A stretch of 64,000 nucleotides of DNA from Cladorhizidae sp. MBARI D1340-BT2 (taxonomy: Eukaryota; Porifera; Demospongiae; Poecilosclerida; Cladorhizidae). Each line of letters begins with the position of its first letter. Positions within the stretch are counted from its first letter, which is position 1. Made by a program: the position numbers and the translations under genes. Positions 42,935 through 53,384 of this stretch are shown here, piece by piece. Below the pieces are notes generated by a model, which saw nothing but the letters and a program-made list of their open reading frames with translations, was not told where the DNA came from and did not search any database. The DNA lies in assembly GCA_028752905.1 (NCBI GenBank), contig JAQNBH010000013.1, positions 12,142,897 through 12,206,896 of the forward strand. The letters run 5' to 3'.

Positions 42935-45900
42935 TGTACACACAGAGAGACAAAAACAACATACCAAAAATCAGTGCAGCTCATAAATCTATTTATAGAC
43001 AGGAGATATATGTAACTCGGTGTGGACATTCAAAAACGATATTACACATTTCTGTGGACCTACTGTAATAGATAATACCATATGTATATTTCTATTGTGA
43101 GCCTAATGGCCTTTCTGGTGAAGTCTGTGGAAAATCAATACTTGAGATGCAATGTACTTCATTAAACTACTAGCTATAAGATGCTAATACAATACTTCTT
43201 ACACAGACAGTGTCGGTGTGGGAAAGAGGGACATAACTATAGGGCCATGATAGGGTGGGCAACACTTGAAATTAAGCCTTAGGGTGCCCCAAGTGCCGAT
43301 GGCATGTCTAGCAAAAAAAATCCTCTGCCTTTCACTACGCATAGCTTTTCTCTGTGAAGGTCCTCCAGACCGTCTTATAAATGTGATGACCTCAAGCAAG
43401 TGACGGTATGTTTTGCGCACTGCTCACGTGTTCATGAGTATTCGCAAGTGCGTGTTCTTAGGCGCATGCTTATGTTAGGCTCGTGCTTCTTGTTAGGAGC
43501 GTGATTCTTGTTAGGAGTGTGATTCTTGTTAGGAGCGTGATTCGTGTTAGGAGCGTGATTCTTGTTAGGCACGTGCTTCTTGTTAGGAGCGTGATTCTTG
43601 TTAGGCACGTGCTTCTTGTTAGGAGCGTGCTTCTTGTTAGGTGTGTGCTTCTTGTTAGGTGCATGCTTATTGTTAGGAGCGTACTTCTTGTTAGGAACGT
43701 ACTTCTTGTTAGGAGTGTGCTTCTTGTTAGGAGTGTGCTTCTTGTTAGGAACGTGCTTCTTGTTAGGAACGTGCTTCTTGTTAGGTGCGTGCTTCTTGTT
43801 AGGAGCGTGATTCTTGTTAGGCGCGTGCTTCTTTTAGGCACGTGATTCTTGTTAGGAACGTGCTTCTTGTTAGGAACGTGCTTCTTGTTAGGTGCATGAT
43901 TCTTGTTAGGCGTGTGCTTCTTGTTAGGAATGTGCTTATTGTTAGGAGCATGATTCTTGTTAGGAGCGTGATTCTTGTTAGGAGCGTGATTCTTGTTAGG
44001 CGCGTGCTTCTTGTTAGGAGCGTGATTCTTGTTAGAAGCATGATTCTTGTTAAAGCGTGTGATTCTTGTTAGGCGTGTGCTTCTTGTTAGGAGCGTGATT
44101 CTTGTTAGGAGCGTGCTTCTTGTTAGGAACGTGCTTCTTGTTAGGTGCGTGCTTCTTGTTAGGAGTGTGCTTCTTGTTAGGCACGTGCTTCTTGTTAGGT
44201 ATGTGCTTCTTGTTAGGAACGTGCTTCTTGTTAGGCGCGTGCTTCTTGTTAGGAGTGTGCTTCTTGTTAGGTGCGTGCTTCTTGTTAGGCACATGCTTCT
44301 TGTTAGGAACGTGCTTCTTGTTAGGTGCGTGCTTCTTGTTAGGAGCGTGATTCTTGTTAGGAGCGTGCTTCTTGTTAGGTGCGTGCTTCTTGTTAGGAGC
44401 GTGATTCTTGTTAGGCACATGCTTCTTGTTAGGCACGTGCTTCTTGTTAGGCGCATGCTTCTTGTTAGGTGCATGCTTCTTGTTAGGCGCGTGCTTCTTG
44501 TTAGGCGCGTGCTTCTTGTTAGGCGGTGGTTGTCTTATTCTAAGTGCATCTGCCAAACAACAGCTAGTATTTAACAACTATTATTTATACGGTATTCGCT
44601 CTCTTCTTTCTCCATGTAATATACATGAAAGTGATCAGTCGTTATATTTCCCTGCAGCTTCCATGTCTGGGTGAGGGGCCGTGTTGGTTATGGCTGGCTG
44701 CTAGTTGCGACAGGAGAGTGAGTGTGTGGAGTGGAGACTGGCAGAGAGACATCTGTCAGCTGCTGGACTGGCTCTCTTTCCCTGGACCCCCCACAGCACC
44801 AGATGGAACACAACTCAAGAAAGGCTCCAAGGTATGGGCAAAGAGGAAAGAGAAGACAAGACTGCATAAAAGGGAGCACTCCCATTGTTTAATCTCTCAC
44901 CACCTCATGGTGTATTGGAGGTTGCTATGCAAAACTCTTGTAAAAATCTCAACTGCCCTTTTGTTCACGATCAGGATCATGTACCAAATGAGTACAGTTC
45001 ATAAACTACTGTTGCATTTTCTCTCTTACAGTGTCAGTATGAGCTGCTGCCCCCTAGTCTTGCACGGTTTGTTCAGAGCGACCCTGACACCATCGTCTAC
45101 ACTGGCTATGGTCTTGAGCAGAAAGTACAATTTTACAGCATCTCCAAGAAGTCTGACCTCAGAACTTGCGCACTCACACACTGGGCCATATCCATGGCTG
45201 TGTCACCTCATGGACACCTGCTAGTATTTGGCTCTCAAGGTTCATATGCAGTAGTGCTTGTAATGTGTTATCGGATAATCTTATCTGAAGATTAGACATC
45301 AAAATAGAACTTGGTGGTTAAGTGTCTATTAACGAATGAATGCTTAACCCACAAATCTATTAACGAATGAATGCTTAACCCACAAACTGGTAGTATCTAT
45401 TAACGAATGAATGCTTAACCCACAAACTTGTAGTATCTATTAACGAATGAATGCTTAACCCACAAACTGGTAGCATCTATTAACGAATGAATGCTTAACC
45501 CACAAACTGGTAGCATCTATTAACGAATGAATGCTTAACCACAAACTTGTAGTATCTATTAACGAATGAATGCTTAACCCACAAACTGGTAGTGTCTATT
45601 AACGAATGAATACTTAACACACAAACTGGTAGCATCTATTAATCCTTTCACTGGCAGATTTACGGAGGACTTTTTACAAAAATTGACACAATTTCACATT
45701 ATTTTTTTATAGAGGACCACATGAAGACAAGTACCCAACAACTATATATCAGGTGATAGCTGATGCATGAAGGGACGTTATGGTAAATTTTAGTTGCTTA
45801 GCAACAAACCACAGAAATGTGAATATTGTTATAAGAGACAGGAATTAAAATAAAATGGTTTATATCGGGTTTATATCAGCTCAATTTCATATTACACATG

Positions 45901-48900
45901 AAACCAGCAATGTTAGCCGGTCAACTTTTGGTCAACAACAACTACTGTTTGTCAACAACAATTTTTTGGTTGATTATAACAAACCACAAAGATGTGAATA
46001 TCATTATAAGTTGAAAAAGGCTATTTCAGCTCGGTTTCATACACATGAAATCAGCTAGTCAACGTTTGGTCAACAACAACTATTTGTCAACAACATTTTT
46101 ATATCAAATCACAAAGATGTGAATAGCATAACAAAGAGGAAGTAAGGGCTAGGGTTCATAGTACTGAAAAATAAATAAAAGTATGTGCAAAGTGTGCATA
46201 ACATAATTATAAATAAATATAGATAAAAAATAAAAGGGCAATGCTTGGCACTGTGAAGGTCTGCATGTTCAGCATAACTCAGACAAACACATAATGCTAC
46301 ATTATAAAATATATATATATATATATATAACCTCTCCTCCAACCCTGTCATCTCCTCTGCTGCTTACTCGTCCTCCTCCAGGTCCATGAGTGAAACTACC
46401 TTACAAGGAGAAATAGTTCCTATTATTATGCTAGCTACTAGGCTTTACTATACAACTCTTATCTATTCTTACCTTGGGGGAAGTCTTCATGATCATCACT
46501 ATCGTCTGAAGCTTCGCTTGGCAGAGTAGGGCGACCTATACTTTGAAAACTTACTTCGTGGTCGGTGCCATAGCTGCCATAGCATCACCGTCAACTACGC
46601 CACTTCCCAGGTAAGCACAGGCACCTTCTTCCTCTTCTTCACTAACGTCAATCTCGGACAGGCCAAAGTCATCCTCAAATTAACGCTTTGTCTCGGGTCA
46701 CCATTTCCCATTTCTTCTTCGAGAGACCGGGAATGAACCGGAAGTGATGTTTGCTGGCACGTTTACTTCCATTTCCTCATTCCGTATTTTCCAGATATTC
46801 AGGGGTATTATTAGAGGCATGCTTTAGGCATACTCGTGCAATATTTGAAGTATATACCGCGAACGGTTAATTTTTTACGAATTTTTTCGTCGCGACTAAT
46901 CAGTTTTCGCGACTTAAGTCGCTTATACCAGTGAAAGGGTTAACGAATGAATGCTTAACCACAAACTGGTAGCATCTATTAACGAATGAATGCTTAACCC
47001 ACAAACTGGTAGCATCTATTAACGAATGAATGCTTAACCACAAACTGGTAGTGTCGATTAATGAATGAATTCTTAATTAACCCATAAATGGTAGTGTAGT
47101 GTCGATGAATGCTTAACCACAAACTGGTAGCATCTATTAACGAATGAATGCTTAACCCACAAACTGGTAGCGAATGAATGCTTAACCACAAACTGGTAGT
47201 GTCGATTAATGAATGAATGCTTAATTAACCCATAAATGGTAGTGTAGTGTCGATGAATGCTTAACCACAAACTTGTAGCATCTATTAACGAATGAATGCT
47301 TAACCCACAAACTGGTAGTATCTATTAACGAATGAATGCTTAACCACAAACTGGTAGTGTCGATTAATGAATGAATTCTTAATTAACCCATAAATGGTAG
47401 TGTAGTGTCGATGAATGCTTAACCACAAACTGGTAGCATCTATTAACGAATGAATGCTTAACCCATAAACTGGTAGCGAATGAATGCTTAACCATAAACT
47501 GGTAGTGTCGATTAATGAATGAATGCTTAATTAACCCATAAATGGTAGTGTAGTGTCGATGAATGCTTAACCACAAACTTGTAGCATCTATTAACGAATG
47601 AATGCTTAACCCACAAACTGGTAGTATCTATTAAAGAATGAATGCTTAACCACAAACTGGTAGTGTCGATTAATGAATGAATGCTTAAGTAACCCATAAA
47701 TGGTAGTGTAATGTCGATGAATGCTTAAGGCGGTGCAGATTTAAATTTTCATTCATTTTTTTTATTTTTTATTTATCTCGGCTTCAACATACTGGAAAGG
47801 TGGATTCCAAGTTACAGAAGATTTGGATGCTCTATTCTGGACTTACAGTGGCTTTTACACATACCTCCACCCGGGAAGGCGATCAAGAAGCCTTACCTGA
47901 ATTCAGGGGGGACAATGGCTTTTGTTTTTTCCCCCTTATGGTTACCACTTTGGAGCTCCGTAGATTCTGCAAACTTCATGGTATGGACTTGATATATGGC
48001 TCAAAAGATAGGCCTCTCTGTGTGCTCTCTTTTGATACTACTAACATATGTTTCATAGGATAAATATATAGACCCTAAAGTGGAGGGACCTCAAAAACCT
48101 GCATCCCAAAGTCCCCATCCAGAATAACTCCAGATTGCTAAGTGAAAAAAAATTTGAAATTGGTACGAGTGGCTAGAGGAAGCCCTAGAGCATTCAATCA
48201 CCTTTTGCACCCGAGCGCTTGACCACGTACTTACATTTTAACGCTTATTGAGGTCCCTCCACTTTAGGGTCTAGTAACTTGCCTATAGTTATCCTATGAA
48301 ACATGTTTTAGTATCAAAAGATAGCACCCTATCTTTTGAGCCATATATCAAGTCCATACCATGAAGTTTGCAGAATCTACAGAGCTCTAAAGTTGTAACC
48401 ACAAGTTTTAAAAAAAAAGTTAAAAAATGCAGCTGTCCCCCCTGTCAGTACAAACCCAAACTTCAATGTTTGTTTACATTGCTATAACATTTTTGGGTCA
48501 AAAACATCGATTCCTTGCCTCCCGCCGACAATAACTCATTCCAAATATTTTTTTATGTCTAACATTTTATACCATTTTGTAGCTCTGTCTTTACTCTACC
48601 AATTGAATGGTTTAAAAAAAAATTATTGCCTCTTTTGTGAAGTTATTGATGATCTAAGGTAAAATTTGGTAAAATTTTACATTTGTACTTGCCATTACTA
48701 GTGGATTTTTTAAAAAATATTCTAAACCATTCAATTTGTAGCACTATGCATGCTCTAGCCACTGAAGCAATTACAAGCCAATAAAAAATACTAGTAAGGG
48801 TGGGGAGTGGGCGGCATATTCTTCAATGGTGCTTGCTTCTTTGAGTTACCTTGAAGGAGGACAAAAAGAAAGTATATGATATGCATATCATTTGACATGA

Positions 48901-51180
48901 CAAGTGGGCTATCTTTTGATAGCAAAATTATGTTCATAGGAGTAGAAACCAAAAAGTTATGATCAGTTGTATTTGAGGTTAACTTTTTTTTTGAAGTACC
49001 CCTGCACCCCCTTAACCACAAACTTGTAGCATCTATTAACGAAGGAATGCTTAACCCACAAACTGGTAGTGTCTATTAATGAATGAATGCTTAACCCACA
49101 AACAGGTAGATATTAACAAATGAATGCTAGGACATCATATTATTATTTTGTGGGAGAAAGCCACCATCAGGCCAGAAGACAGAAGGCACTGCTAGTGAAG
49201 GAGGCATTGCACATAAGTCTTCCCCTAAGTGTGAGCAGCTCAATTGAGCCGGCGTGGACCCCACAAACTTGTAGCATCTATTAACGAATGAATGCTTAAC
49301 CCACAAACTGGTAGCATCTATTAACGAATGAATGCTTAACCCACAAATGGTAGTGTCAATTAATGAATTACATAACCAACAAGTCTATTTACGAATGAAT
49401 GTTTAACCCACTCACTGTCGCAAGTACCATGGCACTCTTGGTTTTGTCGATTTAATAAAAACATGCTCACCTTCATTTATGAGTCTCACCATCATTTATG
49501 AGCCATAATTTTCGTTTCGTATCGTAAATAGCTTATTACCAGCTCTATTCAAGTGGCACTCACTCTCCATTAACCAAGAGAAATTTTATTTAAAAACTGA
49601 CCATTCACGGTTTTGATAACCCCAAAAATTATTAGGTAATTGAGTCTAGCAAAAGTCATTTTCCTAGTGACAGGCGGTATGTCCGAGTCTCTTGTGAATG
49701 AAGGACGACCACTCAGTTTTATCCCAGTGGTGCCCTGGTACAGAGTGTTGTGCGAGGGCACCACAGGTATAAAACTCTCAGGTCGTCGACCACTCAGTTT
49801 TATCCCAGTGGTGCCCTGGTACAGAGTGTTGTGCGAGGGCACCACAGGTATAAAACTCAGGTCGTCCTTCATCGGAGAAAGGCATCATTTCTCCAAGCAA
49901 GAAGGCAATCCTTACCACAGGCATGCTGTAAGTATTGGAAGGAGCTGGATATCATCATCGGCCATGTGCTAATAAAATTATCTTGAGTTTTCAAGTAAGT
50001 GTCAGCAACTGTGCTCACTATAACACGAGTACTCTTTGTTTGGCACATGCCAATATTTTTGGGGGAGGTGAGATTTTGTTTTTGATTTTTTGTTTTTGGG
50101 GGCTAGAAACACTTTTTTTTAAATTGTCAATTACATAACAATGAAAAGATTACTCGGTGTTGCTGCTCCTGGATGGTCAGGGGAAGTGTCATTGGGGGAA
50201 CTGCTCAGGGCTTTCACCACATCAGCCTCAGAGATCTTGACAGGGTTGGGACAGATTCGAGGTGGATCATTATCCTGGGGGCTTTGTGCTAGCACCTCGG
50301 AGAGGACCTCATGAGACACTTGAGCAAGTCTACATGATGTCAAAGCTCGAGTGGCTTTCCTTTGGCGACCAACTTCCATGGTAGAGTGGGCACAACGGGT
50401 GTTGTAGGCGCAGGAGAATCTGATGTCTCCTTTCTCCATTTCCTGCGACTCTTCCAATTGCAGCATCAGATATCACCATGGTTTACAAGGGCACTCCAAG
50501 AGAGAATAAAACACTTCTTCATGAAGTCGAGGCAGAACAGATACCATCAAATACCTCTGCCACCAGGCCAGCCTAGGCATCCATAGTACCCTTGGAGGGA
50601 ATGTAGGCTAGGAAGAGTAGATGGGGAGCATGCTGTGAGGAAGAGCCTGAATGGGAAGCTGATTGGGCACAGGAGTAGGGTCAGAACCAAGAGTTAAAGT
50701 TGATAGCACATGGCTGGGATATTGTGACAGTTTTCCAAATTTCTAGCAAGGCAGCTAGCTCGTACAGTGTTTGCCAGCCTTTCTACACAACCAGCTCTGG
50801 CACATCCCAAATCTGTTGCAGTGGCAGCGAGGAATAGCTGAAAGACAAGATGGACGACTACATTACCCTAAGTCTTGTGTGGCCAGACGTGCCAAACAAA
50901 GGGCTTGTATATATACAAAGAGAGCAGCACCTAACATATGGTTGCTTGGTTAACTTAAAACGACCGAGTTTTACGGTGTGTATTGTGTGTGTGTGTGTGT
51001 ATTTGTTTGTTTTCTGCAGAGAGGATCCTGAAACTGATGGACTATGATGAAGGATCATTTCAAGACTTCACTGGCCACCATGACAGTGTTGGCACTGTGA
51101 CATTTTCACCCGCTGGCAATTTTTTAGTATCCACCAGCAACTCGGCTATGCATCTCTGGACGGTCATCATGCGGTGTTGA
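37487..51180 (+). CDS. WDR90: WDR90/POC16-like WD40 protein, C-terminal part; eight exons
   Basis: Exons: 37487-37542 (tentative), 38093-38164, 39765-39949, 41243-41696, 42731-42867, 44658-44831, 45032-45239, 51020-51180. All introns are GT-AG, all phases agree, and together they give 481 residues ending in TGA at 51178. WD40 blade signatures include GVVSLWETTG, LLASADGKLLAGNVNGVLQLW, GHSAEITAVSFSADSSHLASASLDGSLAVWDV, GYGDGTLRVFDVPG, LSSCSDGVVAVSNP and GHHDSVGTVTFSPAGNFLVS. WLAASCDRRVSVWSGDW and CQLLDWLSFPGP are the points that recall WDR90, a centriole microtubule-wall protein. Exon 41243 carries a low-complexity Gly/Lys/Arg insert (CGGGGGEDVRWERKRK). The donor at 45240 (GTTCAT) is weak. The N-terminal two thirds, including the CFA20-like domain of WDR90, were not found in the window. 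Confidence 0.85.
38646..38935. repeat. 60-bp minisatellite in a WDR90-like intron
   Basis: Unit: TGTGGATTTCTTCATGGCTG + TGTATACTAACCTGTGTGGC + TTTCTGTCTATACTGACTAG. There are about five units; the first three are identical and later ones are diverged and shortened. Confidence 0.95.
39425..39652. mobile_element. Foldback MITE in a WDR90-like intron
   Basis: GAAGCCAACATTTCAACCGAA at the left is the complement of TTTCGGTTGAAACATTGGCTTC at the right, with a further inner pair (GTTTCACAC / GTGTGAAAC; AACGATGCAACGCATCC / GGATGCATTGTGTCGTT). The whole unit can fold into one long hairpin. Confidence 0.85.
41788..41880. mobile_element. Short foldback hairpin in a WDR90-like intron
   Basis: ACTCTCTCGACGTTTCCACT + AGATGCTCTA pairs with TAGAGCATCTAGTGGAAACA + TCAAGAGAGT across about 25 bases. 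Confidence 0.85.
42130..42640. repeat. About 68-bp minisatellite in a WDR90-like intron
   Basis: Units share GTTGAGGCAGGTTGAAGTAG + GTTGACAAGAGCTCTATGGG + ACACACACTGGACCAACACC + ACACTG. There are about eight units with frequent internal deletions. Confidence 0.9.
42901..42932. repeat. (TA)n microsatellite
   Basis: About 15 TA units in the intron after the exon ending at 42867. Confidence 0.95.
43478..44527. repeat. 18-bp minisatellite, about 58 units, in a WDR90-like intron
   Basis: Unit: GTGCTTCTTGTTAGGAGC with changes at a few positions (GTGATTC, GGCACGTG, GGTGCATG). 18 is divisible by three, so frames of 70-330 codons run on both strands with hexapeptides such as APNKKH and LLTRST. These are by-products of the repeat and not proteins. 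Many units carry CACGTG or close variants. Confidence 0.95.
45643..46939 (-). mobile_element. piggyBac-like element with TTAA duplication and transposase N-terminal remnant
   Basis: TTAA flanks both sides (45639-45642 and 46940-46943). The ends are inverted: TCCTTTCACTGGCA at the left and CCCTTTCACTGGTA at the right read inward, the CCC...-type end of piggyBac elements. On the minus strand, about 46,680-46,555 reads an acidic stretch (EDDFGLSEIDVSEEEEEG) like the N-terminus of piggyBac transposases, followed by a GTAAGT donor; the catalytic part is absent. A local TCAACAACAACTA duplication and an AT microsatellite (46309-46329) lie inside. It is non-autonomous and sits within a minisatellite unit. 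Confidence 0.85.
47729..49011. mobile_element. Second TTAA-flanked element in the same minisatellite
   Basis: TTAA lies at 47725-47728 and 49012-49015. The ends are GGCGGTGCAG and, read inward from the right, GGGGGTGCAGGGG. The interior contains the complete GAGCTC foldback (47950-48400), with arms of more than 100 bases. No transposase is recognised. Confidence 0.85.
47950..48400. repeat. GAGCTC foldback unit inside the TTAA element
   Basis: GAGCTCCGTAGATTCTGCAA at the left pairs with TTTGCAGAATCTACAGAGCTC at the right; the next blocks (CTCAAAAGATAGG, TTTTGATACTA, GGTCTAGTAACTTG) are also mirrored. It is related to 20886 and 32165. Confidence 0.88.
49697..49872. mobile_element. Foldback MITE with internal tandem duplication
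   Basis: ATGAAGGACGACC at the left is the complement of GGTCGTCCTTCAT at the right. Between them an about 80-bp hairpin unit (CAGTTTTATCCCAGTGGTGC with GGCACCACAGGTATAAAACT) occurs twice in a row. Confidence 0.85.
50131..50466 (-). pseudogene. Short retroelement-like fragment in the last WDR90-like intron
   Basis: A 111-codon minus-strand frame contains ISEADVVKALSSSPNDTSPD, which resembles the region just before the first RT block of non-LTR elements (a KAL..FP.GTSPGP pattern). No RT follows. The assignment is weak. Confidence 0.35.
50978..51002. repeat. (TG)n run next to the last WDR90-like acceptor
   Basis: GTGTGTATTGTGTGTGTGTG ends 17 bases before the terminal exon and may act as part of the polypyrimidine/UG tract region. 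Confidence 0.8.
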
Positions 51181-51883
51181 TCATACTGTTGACACCTTGC
51201 ATCTCTTTTTGGGGGGGAGGGGAGGGGGGGGGCCCTTTTATTTTGTGACACTAAACACTGAATGTTTAAAATTAATGGAGCAATAATCGTATCGTAATTG
51301 TCTAAAACTCAATTTTATCGCTTCTTCTTCGTGTCTTGTCTTAAAGTAGTTCTGAACTCTGGCACCTCAGGGGAATGCTTGGCTGGCCATGTATCAAAGC
51401 TGAAGACACCTTGATTGAAGTCAGGTAGGAAGCATTTACTATGTGTCCTCACGGTTTAGAAGTTGCTAGTCTAGTATATCTTATCAAACTATGTTTTCAG
51501 CATTTTAACTACGAATTATTCTTTGCATGCCTCGAATCCAATACTACACTCCAGAAGCAGCTATACCTGCAAACTCGGACTCCATCAAAACAGAATGGGT
51601 CGGGGAGAAATGATCTTGCTATATAAGTACGTACTTGCACAAACCCAATTGACTGCTCTATTGATATCAAATACCTTTATGCAAACTTTACTTCTAGCTT
51701 GAGTGAACAAGTGATTAAATGGCTGATAATCACAATTGCCACCAAGAAGGCCACTGGGCTGGCCTAATTTTGGCGGTAGAGACACACAAAAGTGGTGGAT
51801 CAAATTCAAGGATGCGTGTCTTGATCCCGCCTGGTGAGACACTTGCCTGTTCTGTTCCCTACCAGTGGATTATAGTGTATAAG
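51181..51883. other. 3' flank of the WDR90-like gene; no further gene recognised
   Basis: A G-rich tract (GGGGGGGAGGGGAGGGGGGG, about 51211) lies 30 bases after the stop, so it is probably in the 3' untranslated region. AAAATTAATGGAG at 51268 is AT-rich, without a clear AATAAA. Confidence 0.5.
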
Positions 51884-52493
51884 CAGGGGTGCCCACACTT
51901 TTTCGGCTTGCGAGCTACTTTTAAAATGACCAGGTCAAAATTATCTACCTGTATTAAAAAATGTTATATATTTATTTATATATATAATATATGTTGGCAT
52001 ACCTTGAATCACTGCATGGACCCTTAGGCACAAAACAATTGAATACATTTATGGTCACTACCTTACTCTGATGACTTGCACTGAATGGAGTCAGCCGAAT
52101 ATGACATGGTGAAAAAAAGTCCTCCCATTCCGCATGGAAGTGGTAAGTTTTTGGTTTCTTACTCTGGCTCCCCCACTCATTTTTTATATCCCTTCTTTAG
52201 TAGATATAAATTGGCAGGCTAACTAGGTCACTAGCTCGGTGTAGTTTTGCAGTAGCTCGTGCGTTTTCTACGTGGTGACCCATGTGTTAGAAGTTGAGTA
52301 ACACAAGACTAGCCACCCTGAAGAACTGCCAAAGGGAGGATAGATGATAGGATAGCATCTTTTAATTAAAAAAATAATAAAAATAAAAAAAAATATTTTT
52401 TTATTAATAAAAATTGAATGGCGCGCGATCAACGTACCCGTACTACATTGGCGATATACCAGTCGATCACGGTCGACCCATTGGGCACCCCTG
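51884..52493. mobile_element. Non-autonomous hAT element, complete
   Basis: The ends are perfect inverted repeats CAGGGGTGCCC / GGGCACCCCTG. The flanks TGTATAAG and GTATAGAT are similar but not an exact 8-bp duplication. The right part is shared with copy A (14844-14997). Confidence 0.82.
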
Positions 52494-52589
52494 GTATAGA
52501 TGGTGTATATATGACGTGGGCAATGTTTTCATGTCAAGCATATCGAGACTCGTGTTCAGTCAAATAGAACTTGGAACTGTAAAAAGTGT

Positions 52590-52925
52590 ATGGTGTTAAC
52601 TTATTCTTCATTGACCGGCATTTTTAATAATTGGCTTGATGAAAACTGGGCTCTGTAGCTAGTATAATTATACCTACCATAATGTTAACTTATTTTTCAG
52701 TGACCGGCATTTTTAATAATTGGCATTTTTCCTTGATGACAACTGGGCTCTGTAAAAATGACGGTCACTGAAGAATAAGTTAGCATTATGGTATGGGTAT
52801 AATTATACTATTAATGTTAACTTATTCTTCAGTGACCGTCATTTATAATAATAGATCTTTTTCCTTGTTGAAAACTGGGTTTTGTATATAGCTAGTATAA
52901 TTATACCTACCATAAGAATTTTGAA
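52590..52925. repeat. About 110-bp tandem repeat, copy B
   Basis: This is the counterpart of 15090-15495, with the same inverted unit (TGACGGTCACTGAAGAATAA near 52760) and one unit fewer. Confidence 0.85.
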
Positions 52926-53384
52926 GGGTTGAATATCATAAAATGAAATCTCCCCCCATAAAATCTAAAATATTGAAATCTTCCATGCAATCTTGAAATC
53001 TCTCATAAAATCTTCCTGAAGTCTTGCGAAATCTGAAACATGCACAGGAAATTTAAATCTCGTATATATATACTTTTTTTTTAAGTTGCATGCCCCTTGA
53101 TTGCAACAGTAATGTGATGTATGCTCTATGGAAGTCTAGTACTTAGCTTATACCTGTACTGAAAACATGGATAGGGGTGAATAAATTATGCTTGAATTTT
53201 CCCCTAAAATTCTATTCTCGGATTCTCATACCAGGTACCTATTATTCTTTCACAATTATACCAATAATAGCTCAATTATTCTCAAATTTATTGTCAATTA
53301 TTCTCAAGATTATTATCATTAATAATGCAACATGTATGGTTCCGATAGTTATATCGTAGCATAAGTGAAGCTTGTACATAATCT

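Larger units (their letters stand above)
45310..49420. repeat. 40-bp TTAA-rich minisatellite, split by two transposons and a unique block
   Basis: Unit: TCTATTAACGAATGAATGCT + TAACCCACAAACTGGTAGCA. Each unit holds two TTAA sites. Blocks lie at 45310-45642, 46940-47728 and 49012-49125, then 49260-49420. The block 46,940-47,728 also has a higher-order unit of about 180 bp and longer with GTGTCGATTAATGAATGAAT and AACCCATAAATGGTAGTG. Confidence 0.92.

Noticed and set aside
43478..44527. Possible CRISPR array
   Set aside because: Units are directly adjacent with no unique spacers, and the host is eukaryotic. The same holds for the other arrays.
43470..44577. Long open frames on both strands (up to 334 codons) in the 18-bp array
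   Set aside because: They arise because the unit length is a multiple of three and lacks stop codons; the peptides are hexamer repeats without homology and lie in an intron.
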